Origin: Caulobacter sp.
GTDB lineage: Bacteria > Pseudomonadota > Alphaproteobacteria > Caulobacterales > Caulobacteraceae
Assembly (NCBI GenBank): GCA_019636175.1
Contig: JAHBYC010000010.1
Span: forward strand, 19,737-83,736
Length of the DNA stretch: 64,000 nucleotides
Direction of reading: 5' to 3'
Part shown: one piece after another, positions 52,582 through 62,300 of the stretch
Layout: every line of letters begins with the position of its first letter
Position numbering within the stretch: the first letter of the stretch is position 1
The notes under the pieces: generated by a model
What the model was told of the DNA's origin: nothing
Databases searched by the model: none
The model's input: only the letters and a program-made list of their open reading frames with translations
Translations under genes and position numbers: made by a program

Positions 52582-53862
52582 TCAGCTCGCCGCCAGACCG
52601 CCATCCGCTTCCTCGTTGAGCCGGCGCAACGGCGACAGGAACCAGACCCCGGCGACGACCGCCAGCATCAGGGCGCCCGGGAAGATGATCGACAGATGCG
52701 GCCCGATGGCCCGTGCCATGAAGCCATAGGTCACCGCCCCCGCCGGGCCGCCGCCCATCAGGCCGAGGGTGAAAATCGACAGCACCCGGCCGCGGGTTTC
52801 CGGCGTCGAATACTGCTGGACCAGTCCCCGCCCCAGGGTCATGGCCACGCCGCCGCCCAGGCCCCAGACGAAGTTCAGGCCACAGAGGGCGGGGAAGGGC
52901 ACGGTGACGGCGCAGGCGATCAGCACCAGCCCGCCGGAGGCCAGGGACAGCAGATAGACGACGCCCTTGCGCCGCACATGGCCGAAGCGGACCAGCAGCA
53001 GCGCCGAGATCATCGATCCGGACCAGAAGCACAGGCTGAACAGGGCCAGGGCCGAGGCGATGCGGGTCGGCTCCGCCGTGTCCGCGAAATAGCTCTGCAC
53101 GATCAGCGGCAGCAGGACGAAGAAGCTGCCCATGAAGCAGACGCCCATGGCCGTGGCGCAGATCACCACCGGGGCGATGACCGGCGAGGCCGCCGCCGCC
53201 TTCATCCCGCCGCCGATGTCGGAGGCCATCCGCCGCAGCAGATTGCCGTCGGCCCGGGAGTTGGGGGCCGGGGGGCGAGGCCTGAGGGCGAGGGCGGCGA
53301 GGGTGGCCGCGGCCATCAGGCCCGACAGGCCCAGCAGCATGGGCCCGACCCCGATGACCGGCGCGGCGGTGGCGAGAATCATGCCGATGATCTGGGCCGC
53401 GAACTGGGCCAGGGCCGCGTAACTCACCGCCTTTTGCACCGAGGCGCCGTCGCCGCCGGGGGCGACCAGGCTGAGCAGGCTGTCGCGGGCGGGCATGGCG
53501 AAGGCCCCGATGGCGCCGACGGTCAGGGCGTAGCCGATGATCAGGCCGTAGGTCAGATGATCGCTGACCACCAGCAGACCCAGCGCCAGGAAGGTCAGGA
53601 TGCAAAGGCCGTAGGCGGCGACCACGATGCCCCGGGGACTGCCGCGGTCGGCGACAAAGCCGCCGACCAGGATCAGCAGGGTGGTCGGAAGTTGCAGGCA
53701 CATCTGGGCGAGGCCGAAGCGGACTTCGTTCTCGTGCAGCACCACCCGGACCAGATAGGGAAACAGCACCATCTACACCCCGAAGGCCAGAAACCATGCG
53801 CCATGGGCGAACAGATAGGCCGGGAAGCGGGTGGTCGGGGCGTGCGCTGGCGCTGGGGGCAA
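52582..53862 (-). pseudogene. MFS transporter gene interrupted by an in-frame TAG
   Basis: An intact reading would start at TTG 53862 (GGAG 6 bases upstream) and encode 426 residues with 12 membrane helices. At codon 30 the frame has TAG (53775-53773) within helix 1: LFAHGAWFLAFGV, stop, then MVLFPYLVRVVLHE. A CAG (Gln) there would restore a typical MFS helix 1, and the rest of the gene is well preserved (helix 2-3 loop DRGSPRG, Gly-rich segments). A product from ATG 53772 would lack most of helix 1 and probably be inactive. The lesion may be recent, a sequencing error, or suppressed; the substrate is unknown. Confidence 0.82.
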
Positions 53863-54177
53863 GGGAATCTCCGGCGGTCAGCCTCCCCGAGGCGCGAGGG
53901 CGACGCAAGCGCGGGGCTTGGCGAAGCGCCCTGCCATTATAACCCGGCGTCGAGATCGTCAGGGCCGGGACGGCCAGGGACCGTCAACAAAATCAAGCCG
54001 TTGGGTGTGGCCGATCAGTGGTCGAGGCCCCGAAACCGTAGGCCGGGGCGTAGGGGCGGGCGTGGCCGGCGTGCCGGAAATGTAGGCCTGCCCCGTGGCA
54101 ATGTAGCCCGTCGCTTATCGAAACCCTCTTGCCAGCGGTCGCCGGGAGAGAGACCTTGCCCGCGGGAGGCTGTCATC
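53863..54177. other. 315-base intergenic region
   Basis: It lies between the divergent broken MFS gene and the MAPEG protein. It is GC-rich with several short hairpins (for example GGCCGGGACGGCC near 53971-53983) and must hold the MAPEG promoter, but I see no gene, named RNA or clear promoter hexamers. Confidence 0.5.
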
Positions 54178-54606
54178 ATGTCACAGATCGAGATTCTCTG
54201 GCCCGTGGTGGCCATGGTCGCGCTGACCTTCTTCGTCCTGACCTTCATCCCCCTGCGCCGGTTCGCGGCCGTGCGTCGCGGCGAGGTGAAGGCCGATGAT
54301 TTCGCCCTGGGGGAATCGACGCGGGTGCCGGCCAAGGTGGCCCTGGCCAATCGCAACTACATGAACCTGCTGGAACTACCGGTCCTGTTCTATGTGGCCG
54401 CCATCCTGCTGTTCGTGACCTCGACGGTCGACCCGCTGGTCGTTCAGCTGGCCTGGGCCTTCGTCGCCGCCCGCGTGGTGCACAGCCTGATCCACATCAC
54501 CTTCAACGCCGTGCTGCTGCGGCTGACGGTGTTCGCGATCAGCAATCTCGTCCTGATCATTCTTTGGGTGATGATCGGGATGAAGCTGTGGGCGCTGCGG
54601 GGGTAG
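54178..54606 (+). CDS. MAPEG-family membrane protein
   Basis: A 142-residue inner-membrane protein from ATG 54178, with GGGAGG about 9 bases upstream. It has four hydrophobic helices. The segment NRNYMNLLELPVLFYVAA and the WAFVAARVVHSLIHITFN helix are typical of bacterial MAPEG proteins, relatives of microsomal glutathione transferases. Function in bacteria is unclear; glutathione-dependent detoxification is a possibility. Confidence 0.87.
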   Translation: MSQIEILWPVVAMVALTFFVLTFIPLRRFAAVRRGEVKADDFALGESTRVPAKVALANRNYMNLLELPVLFYVAAILLFVTSTVDPLVVQLAWAFVAARVVHSLIHITFNAVLLRLTVFAISNLVLIILWVMIGMKLWALRG

Positions 54607-54952
54607 TCGTCTGCGGTTTTTCGCTTGCGCCGTCTTTTGCTGACCTTGGCTAGCGGGAGGGCGGGCAAGCCTGCGCCAGGGGGCCATGCGCCTGAGCGCC
54701 CGTAGTTCAGGGCAATTGGGCCGGCAGAGCGGCTGAATCTGGGTCCCGGCCTTCGCCGGGAAGGCGGGGTGGGGACAGGATATCGGCTTGCGTCGGCGGG
54801 CCGTGAGCGGCCGACGCTGCTAGACCGGAAGCCTAGGCTGTGCCCGTGGTTCAGGGCGGACCGGCCGGCAGAGCGGCTGAATCCGGGTCCCCGCATTGGC
54901 TGACGTCGCCCTTCGGGTCGCCGGGGAGGCGGCAAGCCAGTGCGGCGGGCTG
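54607..54952. other. 346-base intergenic region containing a tandem duplication
   Basis: Between the MAPEG gene and the end of ugd. From about 54697 it holds one full copy and part of a second copy of a 145-base unit (see the repeat at 54697-54985). No gene is visible. Confidence 0.7.
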
Positions 54953-54985
54953 TCAGCGGCCGACGCTGCTGTACTGGAAGCCGCG
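54697..54985. repeat. Imperfect tandem duplication reaching into ugd
   Basis: Unit A (54697-54838) and unit B (54841-54985) share CCGGCAGAGCGGCTGAAT, GGGTCC, a GC-rich stem-loop middle and GAGCGGCCGACGCTGCT/CAGCGGCCGACGCTGCTG followed by GGAAGCC. The right end of unit B is the last 33 bases of ugd, so unit A carries a diverged copy of the ugd 3' end. Confidence 0.7.
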
Positions 54986-56254
54986 GTTGCGCATGTCGTC
55001 GGGGCGGTAGATGTTGCGCAGGTCGACGACGACCGGCTTGCGCATCAGGATCTTCATCCGGTCCAGATCCAGCGCCCGGAACTGGTCCCACTCGGTGATG
55101 ATCACCACCGCGTCGGCGCCCTCGACCGCTTCATAGGCGTCGGCCTTGAACTCGACGTCCCGCAGCATCTGGCGGGCCTCGTGGCCCTGCGGGTCGAAGG
55201 CCTGGATGGTCGCACCCATCGCCTGCAGCGCCGGAATGATGTCCAGGCTGGGGGCGTCGCGCATGTCGTCGGTGTTGGGTTTGAAGGTCACCCCCAGGAC
55301 GCCGATGGTCTTGCCCTTGAGGTCCTCGCCGCCGAGGGCCTTTGACACCTTGCCGGCCATCGCCTTCTTGCGGCGGTCGTTGACCCGCACGGTGGCCTCG
55401 ACCAGCTCGATGGGGGTTCCCGCCTGGGAGGCGGTGCGGACAAGGGCCAGGGTGTCCTTGGGAAAGCAGCTGCCGCCATAGCCGGGGCCGGCGTGCAGGA
55501 ACTTGCTGCCGATGCGGTTGTCCAGGCCGATGCCCTTGGCCACCTGCTGCACATCGGCGCCGACGGCCTCGCACAGGTCGGCGACCTCGTTGATGAAGGT
55601 GATCTTCATCGCCAGGAAGGCGTTGGCCGCATATTTGATCAGCTCGCTGGTACGGCGGGCGGTGAACAGGATCGGTGTCTCGTTGAGGTTCAGCGGCCGG
55701 TATAGCTCGCGCATCACCTCGCGGGCGCGGTCGCTGTCGGTGCCGACCACCACCCGGTCGGGGCGCTTGAAGTCCTCGATGGCGGCGCCCTCGCGCAGGA
55801 ACTCCGGGTTGGAGACCACGGCGAAATCGGCGTCGGGGCGCTTTTCCCGGATGATCCGCTCGATCTCGTCGCCGGTGCCGACCGGCACGGTGGACTTGGT
55901 GACGACCACGGTGAAACCGTCCATCAGACCGGCGATCTCTTCGGCCGCCGCATAGACATAGGACAGGTCGGCATGGCCGTCGCCGCGACGCGACGGAGTG
56001 CCCACGGCGATGAACACCGCGTCGGCGGCGCGCACGGCGTCATCGGCCGAGGTGGCGAAGCTGATCCGTCCGGCCTTGGCGTTGCGGGCGACCAGGTCGT
56101 CGAGGCCGGGCTCGAAGATGGGGATCTCGCCCCGGTTCAGGCGGTCGATCTTGCCGGCGTCCTTGTCGATGCAGCAGACGGTGTGGCCGAAATCGGCGAA
56201 ACAGGCTCCGGACACCAGGCCGACGTAGCCGGTGCCGATCATCGCGACGCGCAT
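54953..56254 (-). CDS. ugd: UDP-glucose 6-dehydrogenase
   Basis: A 433-residue NAD enzyme that oxidises UDP-glucose (from galU) to UDP-glucuronate for surface polysaccharides. It starts MRVAMIGTGYVGLVSGACFA (Rossmann GxGxxG), contains VAVGTP-type IAVGTPSRRGDG, the conserved Lys in KSTVPVGTG and KYAANAFLAMKITFINE, and the catalytic Cys in GGSCFPKD. Length is typical (about 430-440). The gene stands alone, flanked by repeats on both sides. Confidence 0.96.
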   Translation of the reverse strand: MRVAMIGTGYVGLVSGACFADFGHTVCCIDKDAGKIDRLNRGEIPIFEPGLDDLVARNAKAGRISFATSADDAVRAADAVFIAVGTPSRRGDGHADLSYVYAAAEEIAGLMDGFTVVVTKSTVPVGTGDEIERIIREKRPDADFAVVSNPEFLREGAAIEDFKRPDRVVVGTDSDRAREVMRELYRPLNLNETPILFTARRTSELIKYAANAFLAMKITFINEVADLCEAVGADVQQVAKGIGLDNRIGSKFLHAGPGYGGSCFPKDTLALVRTASQAGTPIELVEATVRVNDRRKKAMAGKVSKALGGEDLKGKTIGVLGVTFKPNTDDMRDAPSLDIIPALQAMGATIQAFDPQGHEARQMLRDVEFKADAYEAVEGADAVVIITEWDQFRALDLDRMKILMRKPVVVDLRNIYRPDDMRNRGFQYSSVGR

Positions 56255-56374
56255 GGAATTGTCTCTGGTTGCCGGCGCGGGGCGCCTGTCCTGTGATCAG
56301 CGGCTTTGAGCATGACAGGGCCGCTGCGGCAACCGTGGCGTGGGCAAGGGTAGGGGGTTTGCACTCCGCACCGG

Positions 56375-56490
56375 TTCCCCGACGAAAGTCGGGGCCCAGA
56401 GAGCGCGTTGGTATCAGGTCTGGAGCAGATCAGCGCGGAGCCCGTCAGACCGCCTGGCAGCTGGGCCCCGACTTTCGTCGGGGAAGCGGG
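56375..56490. repeat. MITE-like inverted-repeat element, copy 1
   Basis: Left arm CCCCGACGAAAGTCGGGGCCCAG (56377-56399) and right arm CTGGGCCCCGACTTTCGTCGGGG (56461-56483) are exact reverse complements, each itself a hairpin. The core includes CAGATCAGCGCGGAGCCC. It lies between the ugd start and the DUF4199 stop. A relative lies at 57663-57776. Confidence 0.82.
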
Positions 56491-56500
56491 GCAGTATCCC

Positions 56501-57037
56501 TCAAGCGGGCGTCGGTCGCGTCTTCGCCGGCAGGAAGCCCGAAAACCTCAGCAGGCCGGCGCTGACCAGGGCCACCAGCAGGCCAACGGGGAAGATTTCG
56601 ATGAAGGTCATCCCCAGCCGCAGCACCGGATTGGCGTAGATGGCCCGCATATGCTCGGTCTCGGCCACGGCCTTCTGATAGGCCTCGCCGGTGACGCCGG
56701 CCGCGCGCTTCGCCGCCAGGGCGGCCTCGATATACTGGGTCATGAAGCTGTAGTCGGTGACGGCCAGATAGATTTCCCAGACCACGACGTAGACCACCGA
56801 GGCGACGGCGGCGATGCCGAGGCCGATCAGGAAGGCCTTGCCGAACTTGATGACCCCGCCGCCCTGGCGGTCACGGTACTGCTTGACCCCGATCAGGATG
56901 GCCGACAGGGCCACCAGCATGATCAGGTAGCCGACGAATTCGCTGTGCGAGGCGCCGGGCAGGATGATGGAGCCGATGATGCCGGCGATGATGATCAGCC
57001 CGGAGATCAGGCCGTAGGTGAAGATGATGCGGGTCAT
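56501..57037 (-). CDS. DUF4199 membrane protein
   Basis: A 178-residue protein with four hydrophobic helices (GLISGLIIIAGIIGSIIL, FVGYLIMLVALSAILIGV, FLIGLGIAAVASVVYVVVW, FIEIFPVGLLVALVSAGLL) and the conserved linker IGVKQYRDRQGGGVIKFGKAF, as in DUF4199. The family is common in Bacteroidetes and proteobacteria, with unknown function. It is followed upstream, on the same strand, by a membrane-anchored LuxR-type gene, a pairing that I believe recurs in other genomes. Confidence 0.87.
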   Translation of the reverse strand: MTRIIFTYGLISGLIIIAGIIGSIILPGASHSEFVGYLIMLVALSAILIGVKQYRDRQGGGVIKFGKAFLIGLGIAAVASVVYVVVWEIYLAVTDYSFMTQYIEAALAAKRAAGVTGEAYQKAVAETEHMRAIYANPVLRLGMTFIEIFPVGLLVALVSAGLLRFSGFLPAKTRPTPA

Positions 57038-57173
57038 GCCGCGCCCTCCCTGTTGAGGCTTGCAGGAAGCCCGGAGACTGGCCGGGCGGCCGGCGTCGGC
57101 GCCATCGCCCGAAAGGGTGAATTCGACAGTCTGGTCATTCCGGCGGCCTGGCCCAGGATGACGGGCGCGCGTG

Positions 57174-57587
57174 TCACGGGATCAGCTGCAGGTCGCGGGC
57201 CTTGCCGATGGCCTGGGTGCGGCGGGCGACGTCGAGCTTGGCGAACAGGTTGGCGATGTGGGTCTTCACGGTGTTGGGCGACAGGCCCAGGGTGCGGGCG
57301 ATCTCCTTGTTGGACTGGCCGGCGGCGAGACGTTCGAGCACCTTCATCTCCTGACCGGTCAGACCCAGTTCGGCCCGGGCGGCGAGATTGGGTTCAAAGG
57401 GTCCCGGCGCATTGCGGGTCGCCAGCTTCCAGCCGACCCACACGCCGCCGATCGCGAAGGCGACGCCGATGACGGCGATGTAGATGTCGGTCGAGAAGGC
57501 CCGCGCCGCATACTGGTATTCGAGCCATTGCAGCGCAAAGGCGCCGACGGCCAGAACCAGCGCCCAGATGAGGACCGTGCGGATCAT
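57174..57587 (-). CDS. Membrane-anchored LuxR-type transcriptional regulator
   Basis: A 137-residue protein with two N-terminal transmembrane helices (TVLIWALVLAVGAFALQWL and IAVIGVAFAIGGVWVGW) and a C-terminal LuxR/GerE helix-turn-helix (LTGQEMKVLERLAAGQSNKE, then IARTLGLSPNTVKTHIANLF). The GLTxxE..VL...A.G.SNKEIA..L..S..TVK.H pattern is canonical. There is no receiver or ligand domain, so the membrane part or the adjacent DUF4199 protein may give the signal. Cleavage or membrane-bound DNA binding is an inference. Confidence 0.87.
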   Translation of the reverse strand: MIRTVLIWALVLAVGAFALQWLEYQYAARAFSTDIYIAVIGVAFAIGGVWVGWKLATRNAPGPFEPNLAARAELGLTGQEMKVLERLAAGQSNKEIARTLGLSPNTVKTHIANLFAKLDVARRTQAIGKARDLQLIP

Positions 57588-57662
57588 CGAACGATGGTGC
57601 GCGAGCGCGCGGGGGAGTCAACGGGGTCGGCTGCGAGGTTGTTGTCCGCTCTACCGTTTCCG

Positions 57663-57776
57663 TTTCCCCGACGAAAGTCGGGGCCCAGAGGCCGCCTTCC
57701 GTCAACCGCCGGCGCACATCAGCGCTGAACCCTCGAACATCCCGCCAGCTGGGCCCCGACTTTCGTCGGGGAGGCG
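57663..57776. repeat. MITE-like inverted-repeat element, copy 2
   Basis: Left arm CCCCGACGAAAGTCGGGGCCCAG (57666-57688) and right arm CTGGGCCCCGACTTTCGTCGGGG (about 57749-57771) are identical to those of copy 1 at 56375-56490. The core shares ATCAGCGC and GCCAGCTGGG but otherwise differs. It lies between the LuxR gene and the end of the phosphomannomutase gene. Confidence 0.82.
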
Positions 57777-57785
57777 GGGAGGGGG

Positions 57786-59289
57786 TCAGATTTCCTGGTT
57801 GTACTTGCCGACCTGCGGATGCCGCGCCAGGCGGGGCTTCACTTCCTTGCGGAACAGGTCGCGCATGTCGTCGGCCGAGCGGGTGCTTTCGACGACGACG
57901 ACGATCTCCGGCTTGTTGGAGCTGGCGCGGACCAGGACCCAGCTGCCGTCGTCGAGGGCGACGCGGACGCCGTTGACGGTGATGACCTCGGTGATCTTGC
58001 GGCCAAGGATCTCGCCGCCCTTCTCCGCCAGGGCCTGATACTCGGCAACGATATTTTGTACGACGCCGTATTTTTCCTCGTCGGCGCAGTGGGGGCTCAT
58101 GGTCAGGGAGGTGAAGGCGACCGGCAGGGCGTCCTTCAGCTCGCTGAGTTTCTTGCCCGGATTGCGGTCCAGCATCGCCAGGATGGCGGCGGCGGCGGTC
58201 AGGCCGCAGTCGTAGCCCCGGCCCAGCGGTTCGTTGAGGAAGAAGTGGCCGCTCTTTTCGAAGCCGGCCAGGGCGCCCAGTTCGGCGGACTTGCGCTTGA
58301 TGTAGCTGTGGCCGGTCTTCCAGTAGACGGTGGTCGCGCCGTTGGCCTCAAGGATCGGGTCGGTGGCGTAGAGGCCGGTCGACTTCACATCGACGACGAA
58401 GGTGGCGTTCGGGTTCAGCGGCGCCAGGTCGCGGGCCAGCATCAGGCCAATCTTGTCGGCAAAGATCTCCTCGCCCGTGTCGTCGACCACGCCGCATCGG
58501 TCGCCGTCGCCGTCGAAGCCCAGGGCCAGGTCGGCGCCCGAAGTCCTTCACGGCCTTGCTCATCTCATGGAGCATCTCGTGGTCTTCGGGGTTGGGATTG
58601 TATTTGGGGAAGGTCCAGTCCAGCTCGCAGTCCATCTCATAGACCACGGCCACCCCCATCCGGCGCAGGGCCTCGGGGACGAAGGCGCCGGCGGTGCCGT
58701 TGCCGCAGGCGGCGACGACCTTCAGCGGCCGGGTCAGGGAGACCCGGCGCGAGACATCGGCGATGAACCGCTCGGCCATCCCCTCGATGCGGGTGACTTT
58801 GCCGCCGTCGCGGGCGACGAATTTCGCGCCGAGTACGATGTCCTTCAGGGCGCCCATTTCATCCGGGCCAAAGGTCAGGGGCCGGGCGGCGCCCATCTTC
58901 ACCCCGGTCCAGCCGTTTTCATTGTGGCTGGCGGTGACCATGGCGACGCAGGGGGCGTCGAGGTCGAACTGGGCGTAGTAGGCGGTCGGCGACAGGGCCA
59001 GGCCGATATCCAGCACCTCGCAACCGGCCTCGACCAGGCCCAGGGTCAGGGCCTGTTTGATGGTCAGGGAATAGCTGCGGAAGTCGTGTCCGACGACGAT
59101 GCGGCTATGGCCGAGGCTCTGGACATAGGTTCCCAGACCGAGACCCAGCGCCTGGACCCCGAGCAGATTGATGTCGGGGCCGAACAGCCAGCGGGCGTCG
59201 TATTCGCGAAAGCCGGTCGCCTTGACCAGCGGTTCGGTCTCATAGGCGACGGTGTTGGGGACCAGGTCGGAACGGGGGATGAAGGGCAT
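57786..59289 (-). pseudogene. Phosphomannomutase/phosphoglucomutase gene with one-base frameshift
   Basis: Restoring the frame gives 500 residues, the normal PMM/PGM length. It starts ATG 59289 (MPFIPRSDLVPNTVAYETE), has the phosphoserine loop TASHNENGWTG, the metal loop DGDGDR and the C-terminal RASSNKPEIVVVVEST sugar-phosphate site. A run of three G at 58539-58537 (minus strand) has one base too many just before DGDGDR, which splits the gene into about 250 N-terminal residues and a C-terminal part. The enzyme would feed mannose and glucose phosphates into LPS. The lesion is either real or an assembly or homopolymer error. Confidence 0.85.
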
Positions 59290-59349
59290 GGCCCTCAATA
59301 CGGTGCGCCCCGCCGGTTCGCAATCTCGGCGCTGATCGCGGCCGGCGCC

Positions 59350-62300
59350 TCAGGAAGGCGGGGGCGGCGGGGTCGGGCAGGGCCCGAAGCGGTTTTCTTC
59401 CAGCTGGAGCAGCAGCAGTCTTTCCCTGTTCTTGAGGAGCTCAACGGCGTTGTCGGCCCTGTAGAAATAGTTGTCGCCGGCCATGCCCGTCATCTTCATC
59501 ACGCGATAGCGCTCCGCGTCCCTGGGAGACTCTTTTTCCAGCGCCGTCACGCCCGCCGTCCGGTCCTCGTCGGGACGAAGGTCAGGCTTGAGACTGGGAT
59601 CGTACCTGGAATAGCCGGCCGCGATCCGGCCGCCGACAAAGACCTCGAAAGCGTCGAGGCTTTCCTGAGCCGCCGCCAGAACCTCCCGCGTGAGGGCGAG
59701 GTCTTTCAGGGCCTCCTCGCGACTGCAGGCCTTGCGCTTATCAAGGGTGTTCGCCGCCTCGAAATAGTCGGCGAAGGCGGCCTCGGAATCCTCCGGCCGG
59801 AACACGCCCGGAGGGGGCAGGCCCTCGAAGGTTGCGAAGCGGGGGGCGGCGGGGGCGGTCGCGGTGTTCCCGGCCGGCGGCTCCAGATCATTCTCCCGGG
59901 GGGGCTGGGGCGAGACGGTGGCGGGCGGCGGCGCGGCCGGGGTGGCCGGCCCCGACGGCGCCGGCTCGGGGTCATAGGGGATGGGGTCCTCGGGATCGAA
60001 CCGGTCGGCCGTCTCCGGCGGGCAATCCTCTTCCCGGGCCTTGGTGAAGGCAAAGCCGCCCTTGCCGTCCTCGGCGATGGTCAGGACGAAGGGTACGGTC
60101 ATCACCGGATCGCCCTTGGGTCGGGTGATGTGGATGACGAAGGTCATCGGCCCCGAGCCCTGCGGCAGGTGGAAGGACATGAAGGCCTTGCGGGCGCCGT
60201 GGCTGGCGCTGGAGAAGCCCATCTGTTTCCACAGACCGGTCGGGGCGTCAGCCCTGGACAGCACGCCGGGAATGACAAACTTGCCGCTCTCCGACCAGCC
60301 GCCGGATTCCTGGCTGACCATCTGGCCGTCGACATAGGTGGTCCTGGTCCAGGACACGGTCAGTTCCCACTCGCCCCACAGGTCGCAGGGTCCGACGTCG
60401 AACGGGGTCTGGACCTGACCGTCCGGCCGTTCGAGGAAGGCGGTCTGGAAGGTGCCCTTGTCAGGCGACCTGGCGATGTCGGCGAAGATGTTGACCACAT
60501 CGCCCTTGCCGCGCTTGGCCCCGACCTTCAACGACACCCCGGTGGCGGGATCGTCGAAGACGGTCATCTCGGAGTCCTTGATCCGGCATTTGTAGAGCGT
60601 CGGACCGCCGCCGCCGCCTCCACCGCCGCCCAGGCCGAAGGCGCCGGCCAGCATGCCGACGGCCTTGTTGCCGAGGTCCTTCTGGAACTTGGCCCCGGAA
60701 CCGACCTTGCCGTTGGGGCCGACATTGATCGGCTCGCGTCCCTGGCGGGGCGGGCAGGGCTTCTTCGGGGCGCCGGGAACCAGTGACACTGGCGAGTCAG
60801 GGGCGCCGGGCAGGGCGACCGGCTGTTCGGGCGGCGCGGACAGGTCAGGACATTCGTCCTCGAATTGGCCCCCTGTCAGGATGCCCATCAGCTCTTCCCG
60901 ACGGGCTTCCAGCGCGTCGATCAGGCCGTCGTAGTAGATCAGCCGGTCAAGGCCGTCATAGCCAAAGGCCAGTTCGGCGCGCTTCTGCTGACGGATTTTG
61001 AACGGGTCCTGGCCCTTGGGGTAATAGGGGGCCGCGCCCGGGTAGGCGCTCAGGTCGACAAAACTCCAGTCGTCCGCCAGCCGGATGCCGATATCGGTCT
61101 CGAACCGGTCCCGCTCGTCGCGGGCGTTGCGGATCTGGTCCTCGATATCGCGCAGGGCCGCCTCGGCGGACTCGCGGCTGCAGAAGCGGTGCTGCGGGAA
61201 GCCGAACAGGAAGTCACCGTCCGGTCCGCGGTCGGGCACCGGGCGATAGCCGGGCAGGACCGACGAAGTCTTCGGCGGCTCGGCCGGTGTCGTCGCCGGC
61301 GGCGTGGTCTTGGGGGTTTCGGGGGGAGAGACCTTCGGCCCTTCGGTCGTCGGCCCCTCGGTCTTTGGGGGGGCCTCGTCCTTCGGCGGCGGGCAGGCCT
61401 GCGTCTTGCGGGCGTCCAGTTCGGCCTGGGCGGCGTCGATGGCGCGGCGGTTGGCGTCGATCCGCTGGGCCTTGACCACCAGATCGGCCAGGGTCGCCTC
61501 CGAGGGCTGGATGGAGCCGTCGGCCTTGCCGGCGTTGAGCAGGTTGCGCCGCTCCTGCAGGGCGCGGGCGTCCCGGTCATTCTCCTGCCGCGCCCGACGG
61601 ATGGCGTCCTGCTGCGCGGCCCGCTGGGCCTCGTCGCAGATCTTCTCCGGGGTCGAGGGCAGGCGGGTTCCCCGGACGATGAGCTCGGCCAGGTCATCGC
61701 CGGTGCTGGCCTTCTCGACCGGCGGGGTCGGGCCGGGATCGCCGTAGGTCTTGTCGGGGCCGTCGCAGGGGACCACCGGGATGGCCATGATCTGCTTGTA
61801 GAGGCCCTGGACGCGCAGGCCCTCCTCATAGGCGGCCTTGGCGATCGGCTCGTAAAGCGCCAGTTCCTGGCGCACCGCGGCCCAGCCCGGTCCGCCTTCC
61901 TGACGCATATACTGGGTGAACATCGCCTGCAGCCTGGCCAGATGGGCCTTGGTCGTTTCGGCGTTGGCCAGGGAGTCGGCGGCGGCGGGCTTGTAGACCT
62001 TATCCAGATAGGCGTTGCGCTCGAATTCGCTGCAGAAGCTGGCCGGCAGGGTCAGGGGCGCCACGGTCCTCAGCACCGGCCGTTTGAGGTCCGGCGGCGG
62101 CAGGCTGGAGGTCTTCGGCGTCGGCCCGGCGTCGACAGCCGGGGGCGGCGGCTGGATCAGCGGCGGCGGATCGCCCCGGCCCGGGCAGGCGACGACAGGG
62201 ATGGCCAGGATCTGGCCGCGCAGGGCGATCCAGCGGCTGACCGTCTCTTCGGCCGCCTTGAGGATCGGCTGATAGGCCGTTCGCTCGCGGTCCAGGGCGT

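Noticed and set aside
51743-53908. One 721-codon minus-strand protein
   Set aside because: Only the part from 52483 matches DUF969; upstream is a shadow of the MFS gene in another frame and lies before a good ribosome binding site.
58402-60786. Long plus-strand open frame of 794 codons
   Set aside because: It is antisense to the phosphomannomutase and Cys-module genes; the protein is Gly/Arg/His-rich low-complexity sequence as expected for a shadow in GC-rich DNA.
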